Shown: positions 16,200 through 16,530 of the stretch, piece by piece
How the letters are laid out: each line of letters begins with the position of its first letter
How positions within the stretch are numbered: position 1 is the stretch's first letter
Source of the DNA: Ignavibacteriales bacterium
GTDB lineage: Bacteria > Bacteroidota > Ignavibacteria > Ignavibacteriales > Ignavibacteriaceae
NCBI GenBank assembly: GCA_027349615.1
Contig: DAIEML010000019.1
Location: forward strand, 1-16,530
Direction: 5' to 3'
Length of the DNA: 16,530 nt
The notes under the pieces: model-generated
Databases searched by the model: none
Told to the model about the DNA's origin: nothing
What the model saw: the letters and a program-made list of their open reading frames with translations, nothing else
Program-made: the position numbers and the translations under genes

Positions 16200-16530
16200 A
16201 TGAATCAGAAAAAAAACTTACTTACCTTATCAATACAAGAATTCGTAGAATATTTGAAACAAAATAATATTAGAAAATTTTATTTCGTTTATGATAAAAA
16301 ACTTAAGAAAATCATTAGTTCGCACAAATTACTAAATTCAATTGCAGACTTTATAAATAAAGATAAAAGGGACTTTAATTTTCATGAAGGAATATTTTTC
16401 CAGATAACAAAAAGGTATGATACTCTTCTAAGTGCGTTTGTTCATCGGACAAATCGTGGACAAGCTGCTGGAGGTATTCGTTATTGGAGTTATAATACTT
16501 TTGAAGATTTTATTCGCGATGGCAGATCGG
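16200..16530 (+). CDS. N-terminal part of a Glu/Leu/Phe/Val dehydrogenase-like enzyme (partial at the right edge)
   Basis: An ATG at 16200 opens a frame that continues without a stop to the end of the window (110 codons). Residues from about 74 (LLSAFVHRTNRGQAAGGIRYWSY, shown in parts: LLSAFVH, GQAAGGIR, YWSYNTFEDFIRDGRS) match the substrate-binding start of the ELFV dehydrogenase dimerisation domain. In leucine dehydrogenase the equivalent reads GPALGGTR followed by WPY and EDALRLA. The GG pair is at 91-92, against roughly 40 in leucine dehydrogenases, so there is about 50 residues of extra N-terminus (KKIISSHKLLNS and neighbours). These enzymes oxidatively deaminate amino acids with NAD(P). 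The catalytic lysines and the cofactor domain lie beyond the window, so the substrate cannot be judged. GGGG at 16189-16192 is a possible ribosome binding site. Confidence 0.7.
   Translation, partial: MNQKKNLLTLSIQEFVEYLKQNNIRKFYFVYDKKLKKIISSHKLLNSIADFINKDKRDFNFHEGIFFQITKRYDTLLSAFVHRTNRGQAAGGIRYWSYNTFEDFIRDGRS

Noticed and set aside
1..16530. CRISPR arrays, tRNA or rRNA genes, insertion sequences, phage genes, toxin-antitoxin or defence genes
   Set aside because: None was seen on either strand. All large open frames belong to recognisable housekeeping or envelope families, so I do not claim a new defence or mobile system here.

Overview
This window looks like a chromosome segment from the Ignavibacteria/Chlorobi side of the Bacteroidota supergroup. 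The base composition is strongly AT-rich. One secreted protein ends in a type IX secretion (T9SS) sorting domain of the kind common in Ignavibacteria (NYPNPFNPST, YNILGKEVATLVN, ASGVYFYQL, ending KKLILMK). A large beta-propeller/Y_Y_Y sensor kinase and a YbbR-domain protein are also typical of that phylum. The lineage is inferred from protein style, not from a marker gene. I see no insertion sequences, phage genes, CRISPR array, tRNA or rRNA.

Left part (1-4423): the tail of an unidentified gene ends at 247 and is closed by a strong terminator (294-318). A YbbR-like membrane-anchored protein follows, then a tightly packed run of thymidylate kinase (tmk), an S41 carboxy-terminal processing protease and a TauE/SafE-type permease. 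In the run, each stop codon overlaps the next start by 4 bases (ATGA, then TTGA), so these three are probably translationally coupled. An MFS transporter follows separately (4534-5742).

Middle part (5743-9359): a 415-base non-coding stretch carries a near-perfect 21-base palindrome, repeated GCCTG/CAGGC words and a sigma-54-like element whose spacing is one base short. It precedes a 625-residue secreted protein with a fibronectin-III-like domain, four carboxypeptidase-regulatory-like beta-sandwich modules and the T9SS signal. A strong terminator (8056-8088) closes that gene. Next is a stand-alone DAHP synthase of the type I-beta class (shikimate pathway entry) with unusual active-site substitutions.

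Right part (9360-16530): a 1109-residue sensor histidine kinase with 14 propeller motifs starts at a TTG preceded by a good Shine-Dalgarno sequence. A 17-base direct repeat lies in its upstream region. It is followed by a membrane-anchored thioredoxin-like protein, a secreted M28 aminopeptidase/carboxypeptidase Q-like enzyme, a small cupin, a convergent NUDIX (CoA-pyrophosphatase-like) hydrolase, and the first 110 codons of a Glu/Leu/Phe/Val dehydrogenase-like enzyme running off the window.

Most of this is housekeeping plus envelope/periplasmic biology: protein processing, secretion, extracellular sensing and peptide degradation. I do not see a convincing new multi-gene system. The points most worth checking are the divergent DAHP synthase, the direct repeat in front of the sensor kinase, and the upstream region of the T9SS cargo gene.
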